Below are positions 1 to 6,630 of a DNA stretch of 64,000 nucleotides, piece by piece. The stretch comes from Elusimicrobiaceae bacterium. GTDB lineage: Bacteria > Elusimicrobiota > Elusimicrobia > Elusimicrobiales > Elusimicrobiaceae. The notes below the pieces were generated by a model that was not told where the DNA came from, searched no databases, and saw nothing but the letters and a program-made list of their open reading frames with translations. The stretch covers positions 1-64,000 of the forward strand of contig JAEEMS010000025.1 in the NCBI GenBank assembly GCA_016283355.1, given 5' to 3'. The translations under genes and the position numbers were made by a program. Positions within the stretch are counted from its first letter, which is position 1. Each line of letters opens with the position of its first letter.

Positions 1-7
1 TAAAAAG

Positions 8-79
8 TGCGCCCGGTGAGACTTGAACTCACGGCCCCCCGCTTAAAAGGCGGATGCTCTACCACTGAGCTACGAGCGC
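8..79 (-). tRNA. tRNA-Lys (anticodon UUU)
   Basis: Read on the minus strand, the segment folds as a cloverleaf. The 7-bp acceptor GCGCTCG pairs with CGGGCGC, the discriminator is A, and the T arm is GTGAG-TTCAAGT-CTCAC. The anticodon stem TCCGC/GCGGG encloses the loop CTTTTAA, giving anticodon TTT. CCA is not encoded. A run of T follows the 3' end. Just upstream on the same strand, GGGTTTAA (91-98) and TTAAACCC (111-118) form an 8-bp inverted repeat. Confidence 0.96.
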
Positions 80-254
80 AAAAAACTTAGGGGTTTAATC
101 TGGTTTCGGGTTAAACCCAACATAAATATTTTACTACATTTGTCGGGCCCGTGCAAGAATAATTTTTGCTGACCCTTTTCTCTTATATTATTATAGCACT
201 TTTTACGGGATCGTTCAATTTTTCTTTTTTCGGCGGGCGTTCGTGCATTTTTAT

Positions 255-281
255 TTGACACTTTGGTAGCGGTTTTATACC
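255..281 (+). promoter_or_regulatory. possible promoter of ridA-malQ
   Basis: A consensus TTGACA (255-260) is followed after a short 15-nt spacer by TATACC (276-281). It lies about 50 nt upstream of the ridA start. The spacing is suboptimal, so this is a weak call. Confidence 0.35.
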
Positions 282-329
282 ATATTCTTATAACCTGTAA
301 GACGGGTATGTATTTTGAGAGGGTTTGGT

Positions 330-707
330 ATGAAAAAAATTGTCAACTCATTGCAAGCGCCCCGCGCCATCGGGCCGTATTCTCAGGCAGTGGAAGAGGG
401 CGGATTATTATTCACTTCCAGTTTGTTGCCGATGGACCCCGTAACCGGGGAAATCTATACCGGCGATATTCAAGTGCAAACGGAAATCATTTTAAAGAAC
501 TTGGAAACAATTTTAAAAGAAGCCAACTGTGCGTTAAAGCACGTGTTGAAAACAACCGTTTATATGACGGATCTTACCAAATTCGCGGAAATGAACGCCG
601 CTTATGAAGCTTTTTTTAAAGAAAATCCGCCGGCCCGTTCTACGGTGCAAGTGGCGGCCTTGCCCAAAGGCAGCTTGGTAGCTATCGAAGCGATTGCTAA
701 AAAATGA
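330..707 (+). CDS. ridA: RidA family enamine/imine deaminase
   Basis: This 125-residue protein matches the RidA/YjgF/UK114 family in length and motifs. It starts with an N-terminal block like SLQAPRAIGPYSQA and ends with RSTVQVAALPKGSLVAIEAIA, which carries the family's conserved Arg and Glu. Known family members hydrolyse reactive 2-aminoacrylate-type enamines/imines made by PLP enzymes, releasing ammonia, and act as cytosolic trimers. The ATG at 330 is chosen because GAGAGGG lies 6-7 nt upstream and the protein then begins MKKIVNS, as is typical. The ATG at 315 in the same frame has no such site. The stop codon overlaps the start of malQ (ATGA), so the two are probably translationally coupled. 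Confidence 0.93.
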   Translation: MKKIVNSLQAPRAIGPYSQAVEEGGLLFTSSLLPMDPVTGEIYTGDIQVQTEIILKNLETILKEANCALKHVLKTTVYMTDLTKFAEMNAAYEAFFKENPPARSTVQVAALPKGSLVAIEAIAKK

Positions 708-2284
708 ATATGACCACGCTGCACGACCAAATTTTAAACAGCCGTTTAAACGGTGTTTTGTTGCCGATTTCCGCTATGCGTACCGAGAACGATTGGGGCG
801 TGGGGGATTTCGGTTCTTTGACGCAGTGGTTGCGCTTCTTTGCACAAGAACACATTTCTATTTTGCAAATTTTACCTTTGCAGGAAACAGCCCCCGGTGT
901 AAATTGCCCGTATTCTGCCATGACGGCTTTTGCTACGGACCCGGTTTATATCGATATAGCCCAACTGGAAGACCTTAAAGACAACGCGCCCGCGTGGGAA
1001 TTTATCAACACGCAAAAACATAAAATCGCCCAGTGGAATGCGGCCCCGCGTGCGCCGTTTGCCGAAGTAAAAAAAGCAAAAATGCAAGTATTGTGGCTGG
1101 CGTATCGCCAGTTTTTACGCACGGAAGTGGCATCTAAATCGTCACGGTTTTTAGCGTTTGAGGCCTACTGTGACAATCAATCTTCTTGGTTAAACGGATA
1201 CAAAGTATTCCGTGCCCTTAAAGAATTTTATCATTGGCAAAGTTGGACCGAATGGCCCAGCGAATTGCAAAACTATCACAGCGAGGCCGTCCGTCATTTT
1301 GAACGACAGCACGGCGAGTATATCCAATTTTACGCTTATGTACAATGGGTGCTGGACCAGCAATTACGCGCCGCCAAGGAAGTAGCCAAAGAACAAGGTA
1401 TTTTTATTTTTGGCGATATCCCTTTTGCTACCAATTTGGATAGTGCGGAAGTATGGGCCGAACGGGAAAATTTTCGCATCGGGTGGGAAATCGGCGCACC
1501 GGCGGACCAATTTTCGCAAAACGGCCAACGCTGGGGCTTACCGGCCTATGATTGGAACTATCAACGTGCCCATAATTTTGATTTGTGGCGGCGTAAAATC
1601 CGTCGTGTAACGGAACTGTACGATATTTTCCGGTTGGATCATTTGGTTGGGTTTTTCCGCACGTATGTTTTTGCTCCCGGGCAGGAAAAGGGAGGGTTTG
1701 ATATTGAGGGCGAACAAAACCAAATTGACCGCGGGTATGAATTTTTAAAAATGGTGTTGGAGGAAGCAAACGGGAAATTACCCGTTGGGGAAGATTTGGG
1801 TGTTATCCCCAATTACGTGCGCCGGATGCTTGTGGATATGCGTATCCCCGGTTATAAAGTACTGCGTTGGGAACGGGAAGACAACGGGTATTACCGCGAG
1901 CCGCGTAATTACCCGGTGGCTTCGTTGGCAACCACCTCCACGCACGATACGGAAACGCTGCGCGGTTGGTGGGAAACGATGGATAACAACGAGCGCAAAA
2001 ATATTTGGGAAATGATTTCCGCGCGTAAAACGGATGGAAACGTCCCCTTTACGGTGGATAACCAAGGCGCCATGATCCGCCGTGTGCTTGATTCCAATTC
2101 CGCATTGACGTTATTCTCTTGGCAGGATATCGCCGGTACGTTAGACCGTATTAATACGCCCGGCACGGTGGGGGAGGAAAACTGGACGTACCGCACCGAT
2201 TGTTCCGCCAAAGAAGCCCCGGTAAAATATGAAGTGCAGTTGGCCATGTACCGGGAACTCTTAAAAGAAACACACCGCTGTTAA
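704..2284 (+). CDS. malQ: 4-alpha-glucanotransferase (amylomaltase)
   Basis: This 526-residue GH77 amylomaltase transfers alpha-1,4-glucan segments between maltodextrins and releases glucose, in the cytoplasm. The N-terminal part contains the ENDWGVGDFGSL substrate-binding block. The three acidic catalytic residues are recognisable: D312 in FRLDH (nucleophile), E363 in GEDLG (acid/base) and D415 in STHDTETLRGWW. Length and motif spacing fit bacterial type MalQ (about 500 residues). The start overlaps the ridA stop; a second in-frame ATG at 710 is equally possible. With the glycogen-binding protein at 15.6 kb it suggests alpha-glucan use, but no other mal or glg genes are nearby. Confidence 0.95.
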   Translation: MNMTTLHDQILNSRLNGVLLPISAMRTENDWGVGDFGSLTQWLRFFAQEHISILQILPLQETAPGVNCPYSAMTAFATDPVYIDIAQLEDLKDNAPAWEFINTQKHKIAQWNAAPRAPFAEVKKAKMQVLWLAYRQFLRTEVASKSSRFLAFEAYCDNQSSWLNGYKVFRALKEFYHWQSWTEWPSELQNYHSEAVRHFERQHGEYIQFYAYVQWVLDQQLRAAKEVAKEQGIFIFGDIPFATNLDSAEVWAERENFRIGWEIGAPADQFSQNGQRWGLPAYDWNYQRAHNFDLWRRKIRRVTELYDIFRLDHLVGFFRTYVFAPGQEKGGFDIEGEQNQIDRGYEFLKMVLEEANGKLPVGEDLGVIPNYVRRMLVDMRIPGYKVLRWEREDNGYYREPRNYPVASLATTSTHDTETLRGWWETMDNNERKNIWEMISARKTDGNVPFTVDNQGAMIRRVLDSNSALTLFSWQDIAGTLDRINTPGTVGEENWTYRTDCSAKEAPVKYEVQLAMYRELLKETHRC

Positions 2285-2310
2285 TTTTTATAAGTAGGTG
2301 TTAGCGTTTC

Positions 2311-2340
2311 AACCTCTTTCGTCGTAAAACGGAAGGGGTT
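2311..2340 (+). terminator. possible terminator after malQ
   Basis: Twelve-base arms AACCTCTTTCGT and ACGGAAGGGGTT pair with two G-U pairs around a 6-nt loop. No clean T-run follows directly (GAAAATTTTC), so termination efficiency is uncertain. Confidence 0.5.
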
Positions 2341-2344
2341 GAAA

Positions 2345-2420
2345 ATTTTCTGGGCCTTTTTTACCCTAATTTTCTAGGCCCTTTTTACCCCTTGAAATAG
2401 GTCTTAAGACCCTGGTTTTT
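2345..2420. repeat. tandem CTAGGCC-type intergenic motif, site a
   Basis: Two nearly identical 22-bp copies (2345-2366 and 2369-2390) of the type ATTTTCTRGGCC(C)TTTTTACCC lie 24 bp apart. They are followed by TAGGTCTTAAGACCCTGG (2398-2415), which contains an AAGAC/GTCTT inverted repeat. Read inversely the copies match the CCAAAAGRCCTA-like motif seen in several other intergenic regions. The array lies upstream of the secreted protein gene at 2488. Confidence 0.6.
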
Positions 2421-2476
2421 CCTCTCCTTTTTACTTATAGTATAAGGTAGAAGGATCCGTAAGTAGAAAAGGAGCA

Positions 2477-2547
2477 AGGAGAATAAAATGAAAAAAGTAG
2501 CATTATTATGTATGTGTGTGGGATTGGCTTTGCCGATGTTTGCACAA
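2477..2547 (+). repeat. 71-bp exact repeat, copy 1 (RBS plus signal peptide)
   Basis: The segment from AGGAGAATAAA through codon 20 of the gene at 2488 is identical to 3338-3408. Beyond it the two genes share only scattered residues. Confidence 0.9.
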
Positions 2548-3324
2548 CAGAAACTACAGATGAAAGAAAACATTAAACGCAAGCTTCCGCCGAGCACCAT
2601 TGCCACCGAAATGCCTGTTGGCGAAATGGGTAAGCGCATTTCACAAGGCGGAGAAATGCTTATGATGGTCGACAGATGGTTTAAAACAATAACGCTTGTT
2701 ACGTTTAACGCAGAAGGGGAAGAAATAATTATTGAAAATCCTGCTACCATGAAAGTATTCCTTGAGGGACAGTTGGAAAAAGATGGTCTCTATCTTAGAC
2801 AAATCGGTCCCGATGGCAATTATGCGTACACGAAATTGACTCCTGAAATGGTTAAGGCCTTACTCGTACCACTGATGCGGCCGCGGAAGGGATTCCCCCA
2901 GAAAAAAGCGTCGTTTGGATTTGATGTGTTTTCCTTGCTACTAGATGCGCGACTAAAAGATGAAAGCTGGTTTGAAAGGGTGATGACAGCGTCAGCGACG
3001 GACTTCTCTGAGCATTGGTCAGCAGCGCAGAAAGCCGCGTTGTATGCGGTTGCGGAAGGTGTGTTAACAGTCCAAAATGTTGATGCACAGGACCCTTTGT
3101 TTGCGTTCATGGAAGAGAAACTGGGAAATTACAGCAATTTAGACCTTGCCGATAAAGAAGAATTTTTAGCGGCGCTTGAAGTTTGCCAAGATATAACCCA
3201 AAAAACGATTCAGCAAAGAGAAAGAGAGTACGAAGAATTTGCTATCGAGGATGTGTTGACAGACATAGAAACTTTAAGAAAGGTATTAGAACATTTGGAA
3301 AACGTGGAAAAATCTTTCCAATAA
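2488..3324 (+). CDS. secreted protein of unknown function, family A copy 1
   Basis: This 278-residue protein has a clear signal peptide (MKKVALLCMCVGLALPMFAQ, cleavage expected after the Ala), so it is exported. I do not recognise the mature part. It is mostly helical-looking and charged, with one QKAALYA block (about residue 180) and a CQDIT segment near the C terminus, both echoed in the next gene. SD AAGGAG lies 9 nt before the ATG. The first 71 bp of the SD/signal-peptide region are identical to those of the gene at 3349, while the rest has diverged strongly. The gene probably forms an operon with 3349 (24-nt gap). A TATAGT/TATAAG box around 2438 could be its promoter. Confidence 0.85.
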   Translation: MKKVALLCMCVGLALPMFAQQKLQMKENIKRKLPPSTIATEMPVGEMGKRISQGGEMLMMVDRWFKTITLVTFNAEGEEIIIENPATMKVFLEGQLEKDGLYLRQIGPDGNYAYTKLTPEMVKALLVPLMRPRKGFPQKKASFGFDVFSLLLDARLKDESWFERVMTASATDFSEHWSAAQKAALYAVAEGVLTVQNVDAQDPLFAFMEEKLGNYSNLDLADKEEFLAALEVCQDITQKTIQQREREYEEFAIEDVLTDIETLRKVLEHLENVEKSFQ

Positions 3325-3337
3325 TACTAAAGACCTG

Positions 3338-3408
3338 AGGAGAATAAAATGAAAAAAGTAGCATTATTATGTATGTGTGTGGGATTGGCTTTGCCGATGT
3401 TTGCACAA
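3338..3408 (+). repeat. 71-bp exact repeat, copy 2 (RBS plus signal peptide)
   Basis: Identical to 2477-2547. It covers the SD, start codon and the whole 20-residue signal peptide of the gene at 3349. Confidence 0.9.
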
Positions 3409-4032
3409 GAGAAAACACAGTTAAAAGAACATCTAAAATCTCGGATTGAACACAAGCTAGAACAATACAAACAACCTGTATACGGCGAGCATAGAATAAT
3501 ACCGGACAATGCTGTGATTGAGTCCATTGTAATGGAAATGCCACCTATAAACGTCGAGCAAGCAACGAATCAATCCATAATGAAAGCAAAATGGATAACC
3601 AAAGGTGGTCCTCTGTCAATTCTTGCGAAAATGATAACGATTGATACATTGTTTGTTGGAAGAGATACGTCAGAAATATTGCCTGTTGCTAGAGATGTGT
3701 CAGAAAGGTTGCCTTTTATGATAGAAGAATTTGCACAATCGGAAGAGGTATTGCCTGTGCAAAAAGCTGCCTTGTATGCGTTCACGGAAGTACTGTTAAA
3801 TACTTTGGATCAATATAATTCCGACAATGAAAAAGATGAGGACAGAGAAGCTTATATACAAACCAAAAAAGATAGATTGAACGCTTTGAAAGAATCGTTG
3901 GAAGAGTATAAAGAAGTAGCCCCCGAAGAGAAAGAAGTATTTTCTCAAGCACTTGGAGTTTGCTTCTTAGAAATGGACGATGTCTTAAGGGGAATAATGT
4001 TTTCAATCCCAGATTGGAAAAAGATTCATTAA
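3349..4032 (+). CDS. secreted protein of unknown function, family A copy 2
   Basis: This 227-residue exported protein has the same 20-residue signal peptide as the preceding gene, encoded by identical DNA. The mature part aligns only loosely with copy 1: a short hydrophobic strand (SILAKMITIDTLF versus MVDRWFKTITLVTF), then QKAALYA, and a C-terminal LGVC block. It is rich in Glu and Lys with likely coiled-coil helices. No catalytic motif is recognised. It has SD GAGGAG and ends before a strong hairpin terminator. It is probably a duplicate of copy 1 kept similar only at its 5' end. Function unknown. Confidence 0.84.
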   Translation: MKKVALLCMCVGLALPMFAQEKTQLKEHLKSRIEHKLEQYKQPVYGEHRIIPDNAVIESIVMEMPPINVEQATNQSIMKAKWITKGGPLSILAKMITIDTLFVGRDTSEILPVARDVSERLPFMIEEFAQSEEVLPVQKAALYAFTEVLLNTLDQYNSDNEKDEDREAYIQTKKDRLNALKESLEEYKEVAPEEKEVFSQALGVCFLEMDDVLRGIMFSIPDWKKIH

Positions 4033-4065
4033 AAGAATATTTTCAGTGGAACTTCGCAACAACTA

Positions 4066-4100
4066 AAAACTCCGCGGTTAAAAATCCGCGGAGTTTTTTT
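4066..4100 (+). terminator. intrinsic terminator
   Basis: ACTCCGCGG pairs perfectly with CCGCGGAGT over an 8-nt loop and is followed by a run of seven T. It ends the secreted-protein pair and, being A-rich upstream, may also serve the convergent gene at 4110-4652. Confidence 0.9.
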
Positions 4101-4109
4101 GTGTTCATT

Positions 4110-4652
4110 TTATTTTGTAGCGGGAGTTGTAGAAATTTTTGTTTCCGCGGCGGGTGATTGGGCGGCGGGTGGATTGTCCGGTTGAGGAGTGTTTTCTGTC
4201 GTTGTTTCTTCCGTTTCCGCAGCGCTTACCGGGAAGAGGTTGCCGGCCATTTTTGTAACATTTTCTAACGCGTTGTTATATTCGGCGGTGGCTTGTATAA
4301 ACTGGGCAGTCGGGCGGTTCGTATCAATGTTTTTGGCCATTTCCACTTCCAGTTGTGCTTTTTTATATTCAAATTCCTGGATGGCAAATAATAATTTGAT
4401 GCGGTTGACCAACTTGTCTTTTTCTTCCCCTACTACTACCGGGCACGAAGAAAGCGCTTGGTTTAACGTGGTTAAATCTTGCTCCGCACTGGCGCGGGAT
4501 AATTGCTGAAAAATGGGATTACTTTGCGGTAACCCCGGCACGGAAACCGCTGCCGAACGTGCGGCAGCGTGGTCCGGCAGGAATACGTTTCCCACAACCA
4601 TTCCTACCGCAAATACAACCAATAACGTAAGGACATAAAAAATGTAACGCAT
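4110..4652 (-). CDS. membrane-anchored protein, unknown function
   Basis: This protein of about 180 residues has one N-terminal membrane segment (YIFYVLTLLVVFAVGMVVGNVF) followed by a periplasmic-type region. A helical, Glu/Lys-containing stretch (about 60-120) probably forms a coiled coil. The tail is rich in Pro, Thr, Ala and Glu, as in flexible linkers. I recognise no family. The ATG at 4652 is chosen over an upstream TTG because a perfect TATAAT lies 7 nt before it. That places transcription start at or next to the start codon, and there is no SD. It is transcribed divergently from the gene at 4707. Confidence 0.75.
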   Translation of the reverse strand: MRYIFYVLTLLVVFAVGMVVGNVFLPDHAAARSAAVSVPGLPQSNPIFQQLSRASAEQDLTTLNQALSSCPVVVGEEKDKLVNRIKLLFAIQEFEYKKAQLEVEMAKNIDTNRPTAQFIQATAEYNNALENVTKMAGNLFPVSAAETEETTTENTPQPDNPPAAQSPAAETKISTTPATK

Positions 4653-4659
4653 CAAGTAT

Positions 4660-4665
4660 ATTATA
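4660..4665 (-). promoter_or_regulatory. -10 box, leaderless-type promoter
   Basis: Minus-strand TATAAT, then 7 nt (ATACTTG), then the ATG at 4652. No SD is present. Confidence 0.65.
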
Positions 4666-4683
4666 CAAAAAGCGCGTATTTAT

Positions 4684-4689
4684 TATAAT
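4684..4689 (+). promoter_or_regulatory. -10 box for the gene at 4707
   Basis: TATAAT 17 nt before the ATG at 4707, leaving room for the SD AAAGGAG (4695-4701). It is divergent to the promoter at 4660. Confidence 0.55.
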
Positions 4690-4706
4690 AGAAGAAAGGA
4701 GCATTT

Positions 4707-5273
4707 ATGGCAAAAATTAAATTTGGCAAAGAAGGACATTTGGAACTGGAATTGACCCCATTGACGATTTGGTCCAACCCCGGCAGTGAAGGGGAATTTA
4801 TGGAATACCAACTGGGGCTGACGGTAGAAGGAAAGGAAATTTTCAACCCGGAGATGAAGCCGCTGCTTACCATTGTAAAAGGGGAAGAAGATGAATATCT
4901 TTCCGATTTTATTTTCCGTGCATTACGAGGAGCCCAAGGCATCAACTGGACCCCATTGGAGCCAAAGGCCGTACTTTATATGCAACCGGTGGATCAGATG
5001 ATGTGCTGCGGGTCCAATGCAGCCAAGGCGCCGTATGTGTTGGATATTACGTTGGAGCAAAATATTTTTGCCGGCGATAATAAAGTATTCGGCCCCTATT
5101 CCAATACGGGGATGAGTATCCGTTTTGAAGCTACGGCGCAAAATTGGCATCAGTTCGCAGACGACCTTTATAAAGAAGAAGACGATTTTGATGAAGAAGA
5201 ATTTGACGGCGCAGAATCAGCAGCGGACGCGCCGCGAGACGGAGAGATAGAAATCAACCGCCGCATAAAATAA
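4707..5273 (+). CDS. conserved hypothetical protein with acidic tail
   Basis: This 188-residue soluble protein has strong SD AAAGGAG. The N-terminal half is beta-rich and starts KIKFGKEGHLELELTPL, which resembles WapI-like/immunity-type small beta proteins, but I cannot confirm that family. A Cys pair lies in MMCCGSN near residue 100. The last 35 residues are very acidic (EEDDFDEEEFDG), then turn basic. There is no signal peptide or membrane segment. It is followed closely by the TSCPD-domain gene, so it may be the first gene of a three-gene unit. Function unknown. Confidence 0.78.
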   Translation: MAKIKFGKEGHLELELTPLTIWSNPGSEGEFMEYQLGLTVEGKEIFNPEMKPLLTIVKGEEDEYLSDFIFRALRGAQGINWTPLEPKAVLYMQPVDQMMCCGSNAAKAPYVLDITLEQNIFAGDNKVFGPYSNTGMSIRFEATAQNWHQFADDLYKEEDDFDEEEFDGAESAADAPRDGEIEINRRIK

Positions 5274-5315
5274 TTGGACGCGGTTTACAATAGAAAAGAA
5301 GGAGTGAAGACAAAA

Positions 5316-5570
5316 ATGAAACATTATACCTATTATCCCACGGGCGTATGCTCTGCACAAATTGATTTTGATTTGGATGAAAATAACCGCTTGCACCACG
5401 TGCGTTATACGGGCGGGTGTAACGGCAATTTAAAAGCCATCGGTAAATTGGTGGAAGGGCAAGAAGCCGGGCATATTGCCACATTGCTAAAAGGGAACGA
5501 TTGCGGTGGGCGCGGCACGTCCTGTGCGGACCAACTGGCCCAAGCATTGCAAGAGGCGATAAAAAAATAA
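5316..5570 (+). CDS. TSCPD domain protein (TIGR03905-like)
   Basis: This 84-residue protein matches the small TIGR03905 family, whose members resemble the C-terminal TSCPD domain of some ribonucleotide reductases. Visible motifs are YPTGVCSAQIDF, VRYTGGCNGNLKAIGKLVEG and the terminal GRGTSCADQLAQAL. Three conserved Cys suggest metal or redox binding. The ATG at 5316 is chosen because AAGGAG (about 5299-5303) precedes it by about 12 nt and the protein then begins at the usual family start. It overlaps nothing and is followed after 1 nt by the next Cys-motif gene, so the two are probably co-transcribed and perhaps functionally linked. The biochemical role of the family is unknown. Confidence 0.88.
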   Translation: MKHYTYYPTGVCSAQIDFDLDENNRLHHVRYTGGCNGNLKAIGKLVEGQEAGHIATLLKGNDCGGRGTSCADQLAQALQEAIKK

Positions 5571-5571
5571 T

Positions 5572-6027
5572 ATGACAAAAGGCGAAGCGGCAAAAGAAAA
5601 TTTTTTGAACGGACTGAACTGTGCACAGGCCGTATTGTGTGCTTTTTGCAAAGAAACCGGGCTGGACGAGAAAACCGCTTTGGCGGTATCGGCCTGTTTT
5701 GGCGGAGGCCTGGGCCGCCAGCGCGAAGTGTGCGGTGCCGTGAGCGGGATGTGTATGGCGCTTTCGCTTTTGTACGCTCCCAAAGACCCTTCCAACCAAG
5801 CGGAAAAAGCAGCTTTCTATGCACGCGTGCAAGAAGTGTGCAACCGGTTTAAAAAAGAAAACGGCTCTATTATTTGCCGAGAGCTGTTGGGCTTGCCTGC
5901 CGGGCCCTCTGTGCCGCAACCGCAGGCGCGTACGCCTCAGTATTACGACCATCGGCCGTGCGCGGATAAAGTAAAAAGTGCCGCAGCCATTCTACAAGCT
6001 TACCTTCAAGAAAACCGCCAAAAATAA
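5572..6027 (+). CDS. C_GCAxxG_C_C family protein
   Basis: This 151-residue protein is of the C_GCAxxG_C_C family (PF09719-type). Key motifs are LNCAQAVLCAF near residue 17, the glycine-rich CFGGGLGRQREVCGAVSG near 43-60, and later Cys in EVCNRF, IICRELLG and RPCADKV. The regular Cys pattern indicates a redox or metal site. Members are common in anaerobes and often sit near redox enzymes, but no reaction is established. It lies 1 nt after the TSCPD gene and ends at a strong terminator. Confidence 0.88.
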   Translation: MTKGEAAKENFLNGLNCAQAVLCAFCKETGLDEKTALAVSACFGGGLGRQREVCGAVSGMCMALSLLYAPKDPSNQAEKAAFYARVQEVCNRFKKENGSIICRELLGLPAGPSVPQPQARTPQYYDHRPCADKVKSAAAILQAYLQENRQK

Positions 6028-6054
6028 AAAGCCCCGCAAGGGGCTTTTATTTTG
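6028..6054 (+). terminator. intrinsic terminator
   Basis: AGCCCC-GCAA-GGGGCT followed by TTTATTTT ends the three-gene unit 4707-6027. Confidence 0.85.
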
Positions 6055-6060
6055 TCGGTA

Positions 6061-6096
6061 AAAAGACCTATATGGGGATAGAAAGAATATAGGTCC
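6061..6096. repeat. GACCTATAT inverted repeat, motif site b
   Basis: A perfect 9-bp inverted repeat, GACCTATAT (6065-6073) and ATATAGGTC (6087-6095), is separated by 13 nt just upstream of the MarR promoter. It shares TAGGTCCAAATAACA with the region at 41206-41220. Confidence 0.6.
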
Positions 6097-6105
6097 AAAT
6101 AACAC

Positions 6106-6134
6106 TTGACAAATAAACAATTTACTAGTAAACT
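6106..6134 (+). promoter_or_regulatory. promoter of marR-aas, leaderless type
   Basis: Consensus -35 TTGACA (6106-6111), 17-nt spacer, -10 TAAACT (6129-6134), then 6 nt to the ATG at 6141. Transcription should start at the start codon; no SD exists. Confidence 0.75.
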
Positions 6135-6140
6135 ATTTAT
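6113..6140. promoter_or_regulatory. 28-bp palindromic operator over the marR promoter
   Basis: The half-sites ATAAACAATTTACT and AGTAAACTATTTAT match as inverted repeats at 12 of 14 positions, with a perfect 12-bp core TTTACTAGTAAA. The palindrome covers the spacer and -10 and ends exactly at the start codon, as expected of an autoregulatory MarR operator. Confidence 0.7.
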
Positions 6141-6629
6141 ATGGAAACTATTAAAACCGATTTGCGCTCTTATGGGATTGAACCCCAAAAAGGGCGCGCG
6201 TATGAGAATATTACGTATGTGTTGGCATTGGTGTATAACCGGTTGCAAACGCATGTTGAACAGTACCTGGCCCCGCATGATTTGTCGGCCGTGCAGTTTA
6301 ATTTGCTTATGTTAGCCGCCTATCAGAACGAGGGAAAAGGTATCAGCCAGGTGCAAGCCGCTACGCATTTGATTGCTTCGGCCAGCAATATTACAAAATT
6401 GGTGGAAAAATCGGTGCGGGCCGGGTTGCTCACACGCAAAACCAACCCAAATTCCCGCCGGGAAAACATTGTTTGCATTACTCCCAAAGGCCAGCGTCTG
6501 ATTGACCGCGTATGGCCCGGGTATGACCGGTTAATGCGCTCCCTTACGGAAAAAATACCGGCCAAAAACCGTCCGCAAACGGAAAAAATTTTACAGCATT
6601 GGCTTTTAACATTGCAGGAGGAAAAATAA
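6141..6629 (+). CDS. MarR-family transcriptional regulator
   Basis: This 162-residue winged-helix regulator has a helical N terminus. The recognition region is ISQVQAATHLIASASNITKLVEKSVRAG and the wing is LTRKTNPNSRRENIVCITPKG, in the usual MarR order; the C-terminal helices are for dimerisation. The protein is slightly longer than typical MarR (about 145). It is the first gene of an operon: aas begins 1 nt after its stop. It is therefore likely to sense a lipid or acyl-type ligand and to control acyl-chain handling, in the manner of FabT/FarR-like MarR proteins; that part is inference. The promoter is covered by a palindrome, so negative autoregulation is likely. The start codon has no SD. 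Confidence 0.9.
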   Translation: METIKTDLRSYGIEPQKGRAYENITYVLALVYNRLQTHVEQYLAPHDLSAVQFNLLMLAAYQNEGKGISQVQAATHLIASASNITKLVEKSVRAGLLTRKTNPNSRRENIVCITPKGQRLIDRVWPGYDRLMRSLTEKIPAKNRPQTEKILQHWLLTLQEEK

Positions 6630-6630
6630 C

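Noticed and set aside
70-261. 63-residue basic open frame on the minus strand upstream of tRNA-Lys
   Set aside because: It starts at a GTG without SD or a clear promoter, runs into the tRNA gene and resembles no family. It is more likely non-coding.
263-607. Open frame in another phase over ridA
   Set aside because: Shadow of ridA, whose protein matches a known family over its full length.
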